This document shows, in pieces, positions 31,323 through 41,547 of a DNA stretch of 64,000 nucleotides. A model generated the notes under the pieces. That model worked only from the letters and a program-made list of their open reading frames with translations, was not told where the DNA came from and ran no database searches. Made by a program: the position numbers and the translations under genes. Position 1 is the first letter of the stretch. Each line of letters opens with the position of its first letter. Source of the stretch: Vandiemenella viatica (Eukaryota > Arthropoda > Insecta > Orthoptera > Morabidae); contig CM061921.1 in assembly GCA_031002005.1 (NCBI GenBank), positions 127,006,597 through 127,070,596 of the forward strand, written 5' to 3'.

Positions 31323-32609
31323 AGTGATTTGTTTAAGAAATTCCTTGAGTTGTATCCTACAGGTCTATACCAAAAGTAGTAGGACTGATTTTAAAAAAAA
31401 AAAAATATTGAAGATATCTTTACAATTCCTTAATCCTCTTCGAAATAGCGCCCTTAGGCAGCTACGCACCAAAAATTACGCTTCTGTCATTGGCCGTACG
31501 CATTCAGGAAGTCAGTTTCGGGGACGCTGTTGAAAGCCCTCGTCGATGCTGCTTCAACGTCCTGGATTGAGTCAAACCGCTGTTCCTTCAGTTGCCTTTT
31601 CATCCGTGGGAATAAAAAAAAAGTCAGTTGGAGCCAGATTGGGACTGTAGGCGGGGTGCAGCAACATGGCAACGCCAACAGTTGCCTTCTTCATCCTCCC
31701 GTCCAATGAAGGCTCGCATGAGCCAATCAAAGATCAAGACAATGCTGATCGTGTTTTTTGACCGTCGCGGGGTCATTCATAAGGAGTTTGTTTCCCCTGG
31801 GGAAACTGTCAATTCGAACTTTTACGTGCAAGTGTCAGCCCGCCTGTGAGACCGAGTGAATCGCGTCCGACCAGTCATCTCCGCCAACTGGACTCTGCAT
31901 CACGACAATGCGCCGTGCCAAGGCGCGCCGTCATGAGCCAACTGTTAGCCCGAATTGACATTGCCGCGTTGCTGCATCCCGCCTACAGTCCTGATTTGGC
32001 TCCATCTGACTTTTCTTACTCACATGGATGAAAAGGCAGCTGAAGGAACAGCAGTTTGACTAATAGTAATCCAGGACGTTGAAGCAGCATCGACGAGGGC
32101 TCTCAACAGCGTCCCCGAAACTGACTTCCAGAAGGCGTATGGCCAATGGCAGCAGCGTAATTTTTGGTGTGTAGCTGCCTAAGGGTGCTATTTCGAAGAG
32201 GATTAAGGAATTGTAAAGATATCTTCAATATATTTTTTTAAAAAATCAGTCCTACTACTTTTGGTATATACCATGTAGTTATCCTTGTATATGGGAAGTT
32301 AAAGTCAAATGACTACAGCGACCGCGACAAGAAAATTAAGCTTATGCTTTGGTTTACAAATGTAAGCAAGTGTATCTTGGAGATACAAAGGAAGCGGATA
32401 TGAAAAAAATATTCAATTCTTTTCGTTCAGTGTTACTTAAAAGGTTGTTAAAAATTAAGCAGTTGGCACATTTTGATGCTGGTGCTGATGATATTTACAA
32501 ATCTTCTCCGTTGAATTTCAACCTTCTTTTATTCTTAAATTATAAAGATACCCCAAGAGAAACAATTATCAATACAGAGGATGATTCAGAAGTTGAAGTA
32601 AGTTGTTAA
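31323..32609 (+). pseudogene. MADF-domain accessory protein of PIF/Harbinger, split by a mariner
   Basis: SDLFKKFLELYPTG ends at the mariner target site (31366). After the insertion the conserved MADF pieces continue in shifted frames: CIWEVK (near 32285), SNDYSDRDKK (near 32311), KKIFNSFRSVLLKRLLK (from 32403) and FNLLLFLNYKDTPRETIINT (from about 32516), ending at TAA 32607-32609. MADF proteins of this group bind DNA and partner with the transposase. The insertion plus a frameshift near 32300 abolish it. Confidence 0.65.
31368..32266. mobile_element. Fold-back mariner: two inverted 3' ends with a TA duplication
   Basis: 899 bp flanked by TA (31366-31367 and 32267-32268). Left arm 31368 to about 31680 and right arm about 31955-32266 are inverted copies of the same mariner 3' part (TIR TACCAAAAGTAGTAGGACTG). 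Both arms encode SPDLAP..F and MKRQLKEQ near the C-terminus of a mariner transposase, one on each strand. The middle holds a plus-strand piece (KIKTMLIVFFDRRGVIHKEF, LHHDNAPCQG). The N-terminal DNA-binding half is absent. Confidence 0.8.
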
Positions 32610-32779
32610 CCACTGCAAATTAGCAGAACTGTACATAGAAATGTACATATAAAAAGTAGATTTATTTAATAGCTAGACAGTAGTAGTGCTAAATATAAAC
32701 GAAAGAAATAATTATTGTGTTCAAAATTATTTTATTTTATCAAATTCTCCTAAAAGAGTTACAGTGTTGTCCTGCCAAT

Positions 32780-33056
32780 GTCATGATTCTTGGTTATTAA
32801 AGTACATCTTGAATGTATCCCTTATACGGTTCGCATCTTCCAGAACAAGTCCACGTCTTCGTAATTCAATGTTGTGTATATTTTCTGGTTTCAACATTTC
32901 ATATATATCTCGACAAGATTCTGGTATAAGGCGGCTAAGAGATTGTTTCGACATTACAGATGTGAACTATAGATCTTCGTAGTTTCTACTTGTTTCTAGA
33001 AATCTTATCATAGCAGTCAGTCTCTCAAGGGGTGAGATTCTCCTTCCCGCAGCAGT
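32780..33056 (-). pseudogene. PIF/Harbinger transposase N-terminal fragment
   Basis: The minus strand reads RRISPLERLTAMIRFLETSR, then a TAG, then SKQSLSRLIPESCRDIYEML, i.e. the LTPEERL..TLRFLATG..Y and FRISKSTIS-type start of Harbinger transposases. The DDE catalytic region is missing. Confidence 0.6.
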
Positions 33057-33439
33057 ATCTTGTTTTTATGTTTTTGATTACTTCAAATAAGAATCCGTAA
33101 ACATTCTTAAATAATTACACCAGTCTTCAGGTTCATGAGGTAATTTCCGAAGCAAATTAAGATGAAAGAACCTTTTCCTCTTTAGCAACCATCTTCTAGG
33201 TCATTCTTACTGTTTAATCTCATTAGACATAGTGAAATATCCACTAAAAGTTATGCTTCACCAATGATTTCAATAGAACTGAGCTGAAGACGGAAGTGAA
33301 AAACGTAAGTGTGTGGACGCGAGTTTTTGGTCAGTTTTGCCTGACGTCTTACCTGACGTCTTGCCTGATCAAGACCTTACGAGTAGACTCGGATGAGTCC
33401 AGTCAGCGCATCTGCCGTGTCCCGTGCGTATTCTGTTTA

Positions 33440-33925
33440 AAAAATTCCATTAGCTTCTTGGTTGGTTAAAGCTAGGCGGCTAACACGTGTCTGAGGACTC
33501 TTCCCATCTGTCTTTCCATGACTTTTTGATACTGAATCCCTTAGTGGAGGCCTTCTTGATTTAAGACTGCTACTTCATAGGAGGTCCCTCTAGTTGGTTT
33601 TACTAGGAGGCCTTAAGGTTGTTAGTGTCCAGAGACAACGCGCAGGGTGCTGTTTGCCTGTGTGTCCACCAGTTCAGTGTGTGTGCTGCTGAATAACGAG
33701 ACTGGTTGCAGCAGACCCCCAGCTGGTGGCAGCAGGTTTGAGGATGATATTATTTGCTGGTTTTGTTTTGCTTGAGAGTTTATTCAGAAGTTCCTTGAAT
33801 GTAAGTGTCGTATCAAGTATTATGCCAAGTTATTTCGGGAACTCGATGTAACTAAATTGTTTTCCCTCTAAATTCACTCTCTGCTCTCTGTCAGGCTCCT
33901 TGTTTTTCAGATGGAACAAAGATCT
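33440..33925 (-). pseudogene. LINE RT C-terminal fragment (Jockey/CR1-group)
   Basis: Minus strand: FHLKNKEPDREQRVNLEGKQ, FSYIEFPK, then LGIILDTTLTFKELLNKLSS, AATSWG, matching the post-YADD thumb region (YLGVxLDxxLTF..H) of LINE RTs. Several stops are present. Confidence 0.6.
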
Positions 33926-33936
33926 CTACCTGGACA

Positions 33937-34177
33937 CCGAGCGTGGTGGGTGAGCGGTTAACGCTCTGGCCTCCCATTCGGGAGGGACGCCGTTTCGAAT
34001 CCCCATCATACCATCCATATTTGGGTTTTCCATAGTTTCCCTAAATCACTCCAGGCGAATGCCGGGATGTTTCCTTCATGGCCGAATTCTTTCCCGTCCC
34101 TTGTCCCCAATCCAATCCCGCCTCTAATGACCTCGACATCGACGAGGCGTAAAGCCACAAGTAAAAAAGAAAAAAAA
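33937..34177 (+). mobile_element. tRNA-derived SINE (family 1), full length, 12-bp TSD
   Basis: Flanked by TCTACCTGGACA (33925-33936 and 34178-34189). The 5' part is tRNA-like: A-box region GTGGTGGGTGAGCGGTTAAC, B box TTTCGAATCCC. The body contains CTCCAGGCGAATGCCGGGAT and GGCCGAATTCTTTCCCG. The 3' end forms a hairpin: CGCCTC (34119-34124), 19-nt loop TAATGACCTCGACATCGAC, GAGGCG (34144-34149), then TAAAGCCACAAGTAAAAAA. Transcribed by Pol III and mobilised by a LINE in known SINEs; here the likely partner is the I-clade LINE at 15.3 kb. Confidence 0.85.
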
Positions 34178-34189
34178 TCTACCTGGACA

Positions 34190-34490
34190 ATGAAGAAGTG
34201 AGACATTAGAAGGATACAAGTGAGATGAAATTTCTAAGAGATAAATGGGTATTAATAGTATGGTCAGGATTAGACATACTATAAAAGAGGAAATGCTACA
34301 GGAAATTATAGAGAAGGCCAGACCAAGATGGTATGGGCATGTTAAGAGAATGGAGGAGCAGAGAATACATAGAGAAAAAATCCACGAATTTAAGATGCAT
34401 GGCAAACGACCCAGAGGAAGAGCAAAGGATAGATGTCTGAGAGCAGTGAAGGAGTGTGTACGACAGAGGATTGCACCAAAGTGTTGAAGG
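34190..34490 (+). pseudogene. LINE ORF2 C-terminal fragment
   Basis: SEMKFLRDKW near 34215, then a frame reading KARPRWYGHVKRMEEQRIHR and GKRPRGRAKDRCLRAVKECV, the typical C-terminal WxGHVxRM...RGRPxxRW block of RTE/L1-like insect LINE ORF2 proteins. Confidence 0.65.
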
Positions 34491-34599
34491 GACAATGCAA
34501 ACCCTGCCAGTAGCTAGAAACCTGTTGATAGTACAGAGCACACAAAGTAATACCTTTCACAGACAGAATTAGGTACGGTTCTACTCCTCCCTCCCATAA

Positions 34600-35160
34600 T
34601 TCCCATTGCCAACGTGATCCTTGGTGGCCGATAGGATGTGTTAAAGATCGTGAGAGGCATCCTACTGTACCTGGATATAATATTTAGGTTGATTCGGGAT
34701 ACTTGCTGGATACCACACAACTGGAAGTGTGCCGGAGTGGTACTGGACACTAAAATGGTAAAGAATTACAGACAGATTATTACGGCCTAATGCAAAGCTT
34801 GGCAGTCTGTGGGAAAACAAAGCAATTTATAACCCAGTAACATTATTCATCTCAGTCTGTGCAATCCATTTCGAATAAAATGGACAAGGGAGGCCAAGTT
34901 GATAAGTAGCTCTCAAGGCATTCGGAATGGTGGTTTAAAGTAGAATTTGTTAGAAGGATAGAGGAATCATTAATACGTCAGAAGCAAAGACCTGAGGAAA
35001 TCTGATATTGAAAGGGGTGGAGGTGAGAAGAGAAGGCACAAAATACAGTATCTTGGTGTATCATTTGATAGTAAAATTATTTATGAAGGAAACTTTGGGA
35101 AGGCATTACGGAAACTGTACAGAATAGAATTGAAATATCAAGACATCAATGGTGAAGAGG
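34600..35160 (+). pseudogene. LINE RT fragment, badly decayed
   Basis: PHNWKCAGVV (near 34719), VKNYRQI (near 34757) and later weak similarity to the SKAF block indicate the start of an RT domain, probably the same CR1-like family as at 2.3-5.1 kb. No catalytic box survives. Confidence 0.5.
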
Positions 35161-35341
35161 ATGAGCGATAAATACAGGGCTAGTCGTCAAAATGATTGCA
35201 GTGATTTCACGATTTTTCTTTTGGCTGTCCTATTGTAGGTACGATGATGGGGTTTGCTGTTATAAGACAAGTGGCTCTCCAAGTTTCGATTGCTGTAAAT
35301 ACAAGCTTCCCACGGTGGCCGCTAGAGCGCTAGAGAGCAAG

Positions 35342-36430
35342 ATGGTTGAAAGTGAGAAAGCGTATGTTATTCTCGATTTTCATTCAACTCAGTCTGTGTT
35401 TACTGTTCAGCGACACTTTAGAACAAAGTTCGGCAGGGATCCCCCGCATGCTAAGACCATTCGGCGTTGGTATCAACATTTTCAAGCCACGGGAATCCTT
35501 TATAAAGGTAAAACAACGGGTCACCCTTCTGTGTCTGAAGAAACCGTTGAATGTGTGCGCGCCAGTTACCTTGGTAGCCCACAGAAGTCTACTCCTGAAG
35601 CAAGCAGGGAATTAGGTATTCCGCAGAAGATCGTATGGAGAATCCTACGGAAGCGAGTGTGTATGAAGCCTTACAGGTTACAGTTGGTACAAGCACTGTC
35701 GCACAACGATGAAGTGCGTCGTTTTCAGTTCTGTGCCCAATGTCTAGAACAAGATGAAACATTCGCAGAAAAACTTGTGTTTAGTGATGAGGCTACTTTT
35801 CAAGTGAGTGGAAAAGTGAACAGGCACAATTTGCGCATCTAGGGGACCGAAAACCTCCATGCTTATGTACAGCACGTTCGTGACTCTCCCAATGTGAAAG
35901 TATTTTGCGCGATCTCAAGAAAGAAACTTTATGAACTTTTTTTCTTTTATGAAGTGACGATCACAGGGAAAATCTATCTGCAAATGTTGCAGAATTGGCT
36001 CATGCCACTTCTGAAAACTGACAGTGAAGATTTCATTTTCCAGCAGGACGATGCTCCACCCCATTTTTCTCTAGTTGTCCGTAATTTCCTAAACACCAGG
36101 ATTCCAAACAGATGGAATGGTTGTGCTGGGGATGCTGATCTTCAGCTGATGTCATGGCCTCCTCGTTCCCCTGACCTAACAACCTGCGACTTCTTTGTTT
36201 GGGGTTTCGTAAAAGACACAATGTTCGTGCCACCAGTACCAGTTGATCTGCCAGACCTGCGGGTTCGCATCACCAATACATTTGCTCTCATTGACAGAGA
36301 CATGCTGCATCGGTTATGGGAAAAACACGATTATAGACTTGATGTGTGCAGAGTCACTAAAGGTGCACATATTGAGCATCTGTACACACTCAAAAAAAAT
36401 CTTCCACAGTTTGTTTATATATCTGTGTAA
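35342..36430 (+). pseudogene. DUF4817-type DD41D transposase with one in-frame stop
   Basis: I chose ATG 35342 (MVESEKAYVILDFH) because it begins the DUF4817-type HTH region (VFTVQRHFRTKFGRDPPHAK, RTIRRWY-like). The frame runs to 36430, 362 codons, with a TAG at 35840-35842 where the family has the Trp of RIWG. Catalytic blocks: VFSDEATFQVSG (first Asp), FQQDDAPPHF (second) and WPPRSPDLTTCDFF (third), with 41 residues between the second and third Asp, hence DD41D. It cuts and pastes the element by binding its TIRs. Apart from the stop, length and motifs are complete. Confidence 0.85.
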
Positions 36431-36471
36431 TCTTGTAAGTATATGTCAAATAATAAATCTGTAGTAATTTT

Positions 36472-36530
36472 CCCATCTCTAAAGATCTCGCTGTTAAGAG
36501 ACGTTAAGCAGGTAAAAAAAAAAAAAAAAA
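36472..36530 (+). mobile_element. Extremely short SINE copy consisting of the 3' hairpin and A tail
   Basis: 59 bp: CATCTC, loop TAAAGATCTCGCTGTTAA, GAGACG, TTAAGCAGGT and a 17-A tail. It is flanked by AGTAATTTT on both sides (36463-36471; right copy starting at 36530), a target-site duplication, inside the DD41D transposon. Confidence 0.75.
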
Positions 36531-36594
36531 GTAATTTTTCTGAAATCACTGCAATCATTTTTACTAGCCCTGTAAATGCCAATAAAACGCATAA

Positions 36595-36780
36595 TATGAA
36601 AGAGGAAGAGAAGAGGCCTCGAGGAAGACCACGGGATGGATGAATTAAGTAAACAGAGAAGAGAGTGCAAGACACACAAGTGGAAGGGCAGGGCAAGAGA
36701 GGACTATGATCCTGTCAGGACTGCATCTACAATAAATTACAGGAGTTGGAGAGTTGCAAATGACAGCTGTTAAATTTGTG
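36595..36780 (+). pseudogene. Short LINE ORF2 C-terminal fragment
   Basis: EEKRPRGRPRDG (near 36604) is the RGRPRxxW-type C-terminal block; the rest is out of frame. Low information. Confidence 0.35.
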
Positions 36781-36822
36781 TGCTCAAATTTAGCGTGAAC
36801 ACAGATGGTAATTATGACAAGA

Positions 36823-37070
36823 TTTTTTCTTTTTTTACTTATGGCTTTACGCCTCGTCGACGTTGAGGTCATTAGAGGCGGGAAAGGACTGGGAGCAAGG
36901 AACGGGAAGGAATTCGGCCATGGCCTTTTTAAGGAAGCATCCCGACATTCGCCTGGAGTAATTGGGGAAACCATAGTAAGCCCAAATCTGGATGCCCGGA
37001 CGGGGATTCGAACCGGCGTCCTCCCGAATGAGAGGCCAGAGCGTTAACCAGTCACCCACCACGCTCGGTC
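36823..37070 (-). mobile_element. tRNA-derived SINE (family 1), near full length
   Basis: Minus strand: 5' GACCGAGCGTGGTGGGTGAC, B box GGTTCGAATCC, body CCAGGCGAATGTCGGGATGC, 3' hairpin CGCCTC-TAATGACCTCAACGTCGAC-GAGGCG, then TAAAGCCATAAGTAAAAAAA. A target-site duplication is unclear. Confidence 0.82.
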
Positions 37071-38758
37071 ACGAAATAAAGCAGGTGAAGAGTTTTAGAT
37101 GTGTATAAGGTGATAAAGTCTTATGGATATTCCGAGAAGAATTAGGAATAGTAAGTGGAAATGACCACTGCCAGAAACTAACACCTGATATCATGCTTAA
37201 GGAGATATGAAAGTTCTGGAGTCAGAGATTGGAATAAGTGTTCAACAATTTAATTACGAATTTCGAGTAATGCAAGCAGGAAAATTGTGTGTATGCGCGC
37301 AAGCGCAAGCGCAGTGGGTGCTGGGTGGCGGATATGAGAGCGCGCACAGACGCGCGACCAGTAGTCGCTTCCCAGACGTCACTCCACCGTAGATGTTCGG
37401 CCGTTGCCCACCTCACAAGTCAACGTAAGTGTACTCCCCAGCGTTCAGTGCTGAAAGTGGAACGGCAATTGTAATGTGATACGAGTGTTTCATGTATTAA
37501 ACCATTTTTGAAACCAATGTTTTTTTAGAAATTAAACGAAAAACTGTATAAGCTGTTACATATATATTTACTAAAAGTGGAATGTTATCGAAGATAGGAT
37601 TTGAATCTAATACATTTATTACGAAACATGTGTTGCTGGAGATTAGGAATAGCTTTTTATACTATAACATTTTCGAGTTCTTTCACCAAACTGATAAGCA
37701 AAATTAATTTTTTTGATCGTAGCTAAATATGATAAACGTCCGTCTTCTTTAAGCATCTTCGTTATTTCAATACTGTACACAAAAGCATTTTCAATTTTAA
37801 TGTATCATCTCACTATTTCTAAATAAGAGAATACGTGAATCATGCAAATGGTATTAAAAGGACTGAAACTGTGTCGTAATATCAACCGAGTGAGTCCGGT
37901 AATAAAATTGAACATTACGGCGATCATATTCTGTGTGACCTTCACAATGGCGGCAGAGTTACGATCGCTGAACTCACTGGTTTGTCTCACTCACTTTCAA
38001 CTTCGTTCTGCTCTACAAAGCTGCTTACTTACGATGCCCGATGAGCTTAAGTTTAAAGATACCACTAATCATTGAGCGGTATGTTTCACATATGCTATTA
38101 ACAAAACAATTCCAATAATCAGAAACGACCAACCAGACATTCCAATGTGAATTCCCCACTAATTACATTCAACATAATACTACTAGCACGAGTCGAAATC
38201 ACGATGAGTAAATGCGTTCAAAGTGCCAACAAAGACGTCGATTCCATATTAAAAAATTTTCATATTGTTTCCGTTGATTTCACAACTGGCAATTACTTTC
38301 TGTTTGTTAAGTGTAATGTGAATAGTTATCTTTGAGTGGTTTCAAATAATCTAGCTTCTGAAGATGATAAGACTTAATATTTGTAATACCTGCTTCACTG
38401 TATTTTTATTCGACGAAACGTTTCGTACACTTACGACTTACTGGCATTGTTTTATTCGTCTACGTGCTGTTTGGCTTATTTTATCCAAATTTCCTCATTT
38501 GTTGTTCAAAATAATTTGACGTCTTATGTGCGTAGTTTGTCTCTCTTGACTAATTACTGTTAATGACAATGTCAATACGAATAAGTATGACCGTTTTAAA
38601 AATGAGAGTTGACTTTACGATTGCCGTTCATTTTAGGTGCTTAAGCAAATGGAAAGGAATATTAGTTTCCCTACATCGGCTGAAGACCGGAACATACCAT
38701 TAAAATAATCATACTTGCAGCAACTAACCCTCAAGCACTGCGCCGTGCTGCTCAACCA
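37071..38758. other. No gene recognised; CpG-rich patch at 37285-37420
   Basis: 37285-37420 is GC- and CpG-rich (GTGTATGCGCGCAAGCGCAA) in an AT-rich setting and could be a regulatory or repeat fragment. 37500-38758 has only short frames without motifs. Confidence 0.3.
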
Positions 38759-38868
38759 CTTTCGTCATTTACTGGGAATTCAAATCTGCCTTTACCTAGA
38801 ATTATGCACTATGACCATTTACTAGGAATACAAGTCTGCATTTACCTCAAATTATGAAGTATAGTTTT
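38759..38868. repeat. Local duplication, two ~55-bp copies
   Basis: TCATTTACTGGGAATTCAAA with TCTGCCTTTACCTAGAATTA is followed directly by the variant CCATTTACTAGGAATACAAG with TCTGCATTTACCTCAAATTA. Confidence 0.65.
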
Positions 38869-39361
38869 TGGTTTTAGATTTTTTATTTCAACAAATTTGA
38901 TAGCATAACTGTAGAATTTTCATAACTGAAAGTTTACTTGCTTCTTTGCTGCAGTTTTCGGCGTCCGTGGAAAATCTAAATTTGAGTTACCGTAGCACAA
39001 TTGATTTGGAAGTCAAGCCTAATGATAGTCACCAAAATACGGCTATGGTGAAATCACTGTTTTAAATCTCTATTGTTCTTGAAGCATTATATAATAAACA
39101 TTAATATAAGTTCTATCCGAGTGCATGTTTTGTTTCTATGCGTATGAACTTGAAATCTACCTGAGCATAGATTAATAAGATGCACGACTTTATACCATAT
39201 GGACTCAATTCAGATTTTAATATCTTAAGTGATGAATTAGAATTAAATTAAAATTATATGCATCTAAATTCAGATGTTTGATTATTTCAACCGGGTCTAT
39301 TCCATTTGTAGTTTAGTTTTTTAAGTCTTATTTAATTAATACCTTTATAACTAACAAAATC
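38869..39361. other. AT-rich, no gene recognised
   Basis: No reading frame or repeat stands out. Confidence 0.3.
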
Positions 39362-39434
39362 TTCTCTGGTGTCCAGCCGGATGGACACCCGAAAAGATTT
39401 GTTGCATCGATACGCCGGGAAAGTCTCCACTCAT
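39362..39434 (+). repeat. Solo 3' tail of a Jockey-like LINE
   Basis: GGACACCCGAAAAGATTTGT then CATCGATACGCCGGGAAAGT and CTCCACTCAT match the last ~55 bases of Jockey copy A (7513-7570, minus strand). It is preceded by a GTCC/GGAC hairpin (GTCCAGCCGGATGGAC). Confidence 0.65.
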
Positions 39435-40039
39435 ACACCTTTATAATTGTTTAAAATAATGTGGATTTTCTATACCACATTATAAATAAAAAAAAAAACT
39501 GGGAATGATTTCTCAAAGGAACATCGATAAATAAGAAAAATAAACTCGAAAACACGATAATCATAAATTTGTGTAATATCTTTGATCTCCTCGATTTCAA
39601 GAATGAATAGTTGCCAAATATAAATGTCGGAAGCCTGAGGTGTGAAGTTTTATCAGGAAATGAAGTTACATTATTGCAATAAGAACACAGTTACTAGTGA
39701 TCAGATGTCGTTTTCATGGTCATTACTGTTGGAGGAACAGAAAATTATGAAGAGACAGCTATGAATCGGAGAAGAAACAACAGAGTAGGAGTACAGACGA
39801 GCTGATGATTTATATTGTGGCTTGCGAGCTCAGTGGGTGGGTTATGTAACCACTTCTGAAATATCTGTGAGGAAAGAAAATTAGCTACATGGTTTTACAT
39901 TGGGGATCTTCACGTTAGACTCTTTTAGTGGACCGGAGGCCAAGTTTATAGTGTAGCACAGGATCTGACAGAGTCGATGTAAGTACGATTTAATCTCTGC
40001 GAGTGGTAGATGAATACTAGAAGCAAGGAATATGAAAAG
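39435..40039. other. No gene recognised
   Basis: Possibly the upstream decayed part of the LINE fragment that follows; nothing definite. Confidence 0.3.
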
Positions 40040-40600
40040 AGATTGTTATAAAAGTGCCAGTAATATAGGACATTGCATTGGGATCATTGCTGTTCACTAT
40101 TCTAATGAATGATTGTGTAGGTGGGTTATAATACGAAGCTGTGTTGTTTGCAAATGAAATTAATTTATATAATAAGATTAATACGAGAGAGCGATGTGAA
40201 ATACAAAATGATACTGAAAGTCTGCATAGTTTGATATGTCAACATGTAAATTGGTAGACGGATAGTAAAATTAAGCTTTTGTATGAATATAAGGTGTAGG
40301 AAGAATTGATAATTGAAGGAATAAAGTCTGAATATCTTGGAATTTAATTTGGTAATAAATTCATTTCGGTGGTACACGTTGGGCAAGTAGTAAGAGGAGG
40401 TTACAAAACCCTGCATTTACTAGAGCAGTTGAGTGTGGGATGTACCAGCGAACACTGGTGAAACCAATCCGTGATTATGGCGGGGTCGTATGGGACTCCA
40501 ATTATGGGTATCAAATATAAAAGTTGGAGGGTGTGCAAAGCAAGGCAGGTAGATTTGTTTGCGGAAACAGTGAGTGAGTGATATAGGAACTGAGTTGGAA
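40040..40600 (+). pseudogene. CR1-like LINE RT fragment, decayed
   Basis: ALGSLLFTILMNDCVGGL (near 40076) corresponds to the QGSVLGPLLFIILMND block; then FANEINLYNKI in place of the YADD box, EYLGI (near 40331) and VVHVGQVVRGGYKTLHLL. It is the same family as 2.3-5.1 kb. The catalytic Asps are replaced. Confidence 0.65.
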
Positions 40601-41364
40601 GATAGATTACTGGCTGTGGTTAGAGTTCGCCCATTTCGCTCTAAAACTGAATATTAGTAAAAAGTAATTATGATATTGTTTCGCTAGCTATATGAGATGC
40701 ATATCTGAAACAAAAAACTGAACCTCGAGCTGCATCAAATAAAATCACGAATCATTTAGGTTGCTTAACGGCATGCACCGAGACATACAAATTTTCGTAA
40801 TACATGCCGAAGTGCCAGCGATGCACACCATTACCTCTGTCGTATGTTAAGGAGGGAAGTGCGTGCAGGCGGTGTACAAGGGATTTCCGCCATACGCTGA
40901 AGCGTTCTGATTTCCTGTATCAGCCTCTTGCGTCAGAAAGAGGTTCAGTAAGTCATTGCTGTGTCGTCACTGGTAAACCAATATGTCGACACCATTTTCT
41001 TAAAAAAATATTCTTTTTGATCTATTTGTTAAGACTATTTCTGGAAGTCAGCTCTGACGTAACAAACATCTATTAAATACAACTGATGTAATTACAAAAC
41101 ATTCGTGTGGCACTGATATGTAAAGCGAAGATTAGCCGTAATTCGGCATACTTACTGATTCCAATGATTATTTAAAGTTTAAAAATTAATCGGCTTTTGT
41201 GACAGTAACAACATGGTGTTCTCAATTGTTTGGAACCACAGACCTAAACGTAGTATAAAGTACGGGTCTATGATGGAAGTGAGGAGGTACGCTCTTCATT
41301 CTTATTATAGATGCTGATTATTATAACAGCTTCTTCATTTGCATTCATTTATGGATACTTAATG
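40601..41364. other. No gene recognised
   Basis: A 90-codon frame at 40804-41076 (CQRCTPLPLSYVKEGSACRR) has no family I recognise. Confidence 0.3.
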
Positions 41365-41537
41365 TTATAATAATAATTACGTGTAGTCGTAATGACCAGG
41401 TGACTGCACATTTCACTCCTGTTGTAGCCGTCTAAACCCCCACCGGGTACAGTTTGACATGGAATGCGAATCTGGCGTACTTTACAGAGGAGACAGGGAT
41501 TCGAACCCCAGTCAGACCACTGAGCCACCATACAGCC
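41365..41537 (-). mobile_element. tRNA-derived SINE (family 2), 10-bp TSD
   Basis: Flanked by ATACTTAATG (41355-41364 and 41538-41547). Minus strand: TGGTGGCTCAGTGGTCTGAC (A-box region), GGGTTCGAATCCC (B box), GTACCCGGTG, GTCACCTGGTCATTACGACT, and a short (ATT)n tail. A longer copy lies at 55.13-55.43 kb. Confidence 0.8.
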
Positions 41538-41547
41538 ATACTTAATG

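Larger units (their letters stand above)
31041..33391 (+). mobile_element. PIF/Harbinger-like DNA transposon remnant
   Basis: The left end AAGGCCTGTCTACACATAAC with CGTCTTGACC and TTGATCAGGCAAAA has an inverted, damaged partner at 33329-33391 (TTTTGCCTGACGTC, CCTGATCAAG, GTAGAC). Between them lie a MADF-type gene (plus strand) and, in the opposite direction, the N-terminal part of a Harbinger-type transposase. This two-gene, convergent or divergent arrangement is usual for PIF/Harbinger. A fold-back mariner is inserted in the MADF gene. Confidence 0.65.
35175..36572 (+). mobile_element. Tc1/mariner-superfamily transposon, DD41D-type, nearly intact
   Basis: 1398 bp flanked by TA (35173-35174, 36573-36574). 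TIRs begin CAGGGCTAGT and share AAAATGATTGCAGTGATTTC. It carries one transposase gene with a single nonsense codon and a tiny SINE tail inserted at 36472-36530. Low damage suggests recent activity of the family. Confidence 0.88.

Noticed and set aside
33937..34010. tRNA gene calls at SINE heads (also 36.8-37.1, 41.4-41.5, 43.9-44.1, 45.1, 46.9 and 55.1 kb)
   Set aside because: A and B boxes are present, but the segments lack a full cloverleaf, continue into SINE bodies and end in A or ATT tails with target-site duplications.
37285..37420. CpG island of a host gene
   Set aside because: Short, no downstream coding sequence recognised, and it lies between a SINE and unique AT-rich DNA; evidence too weak.
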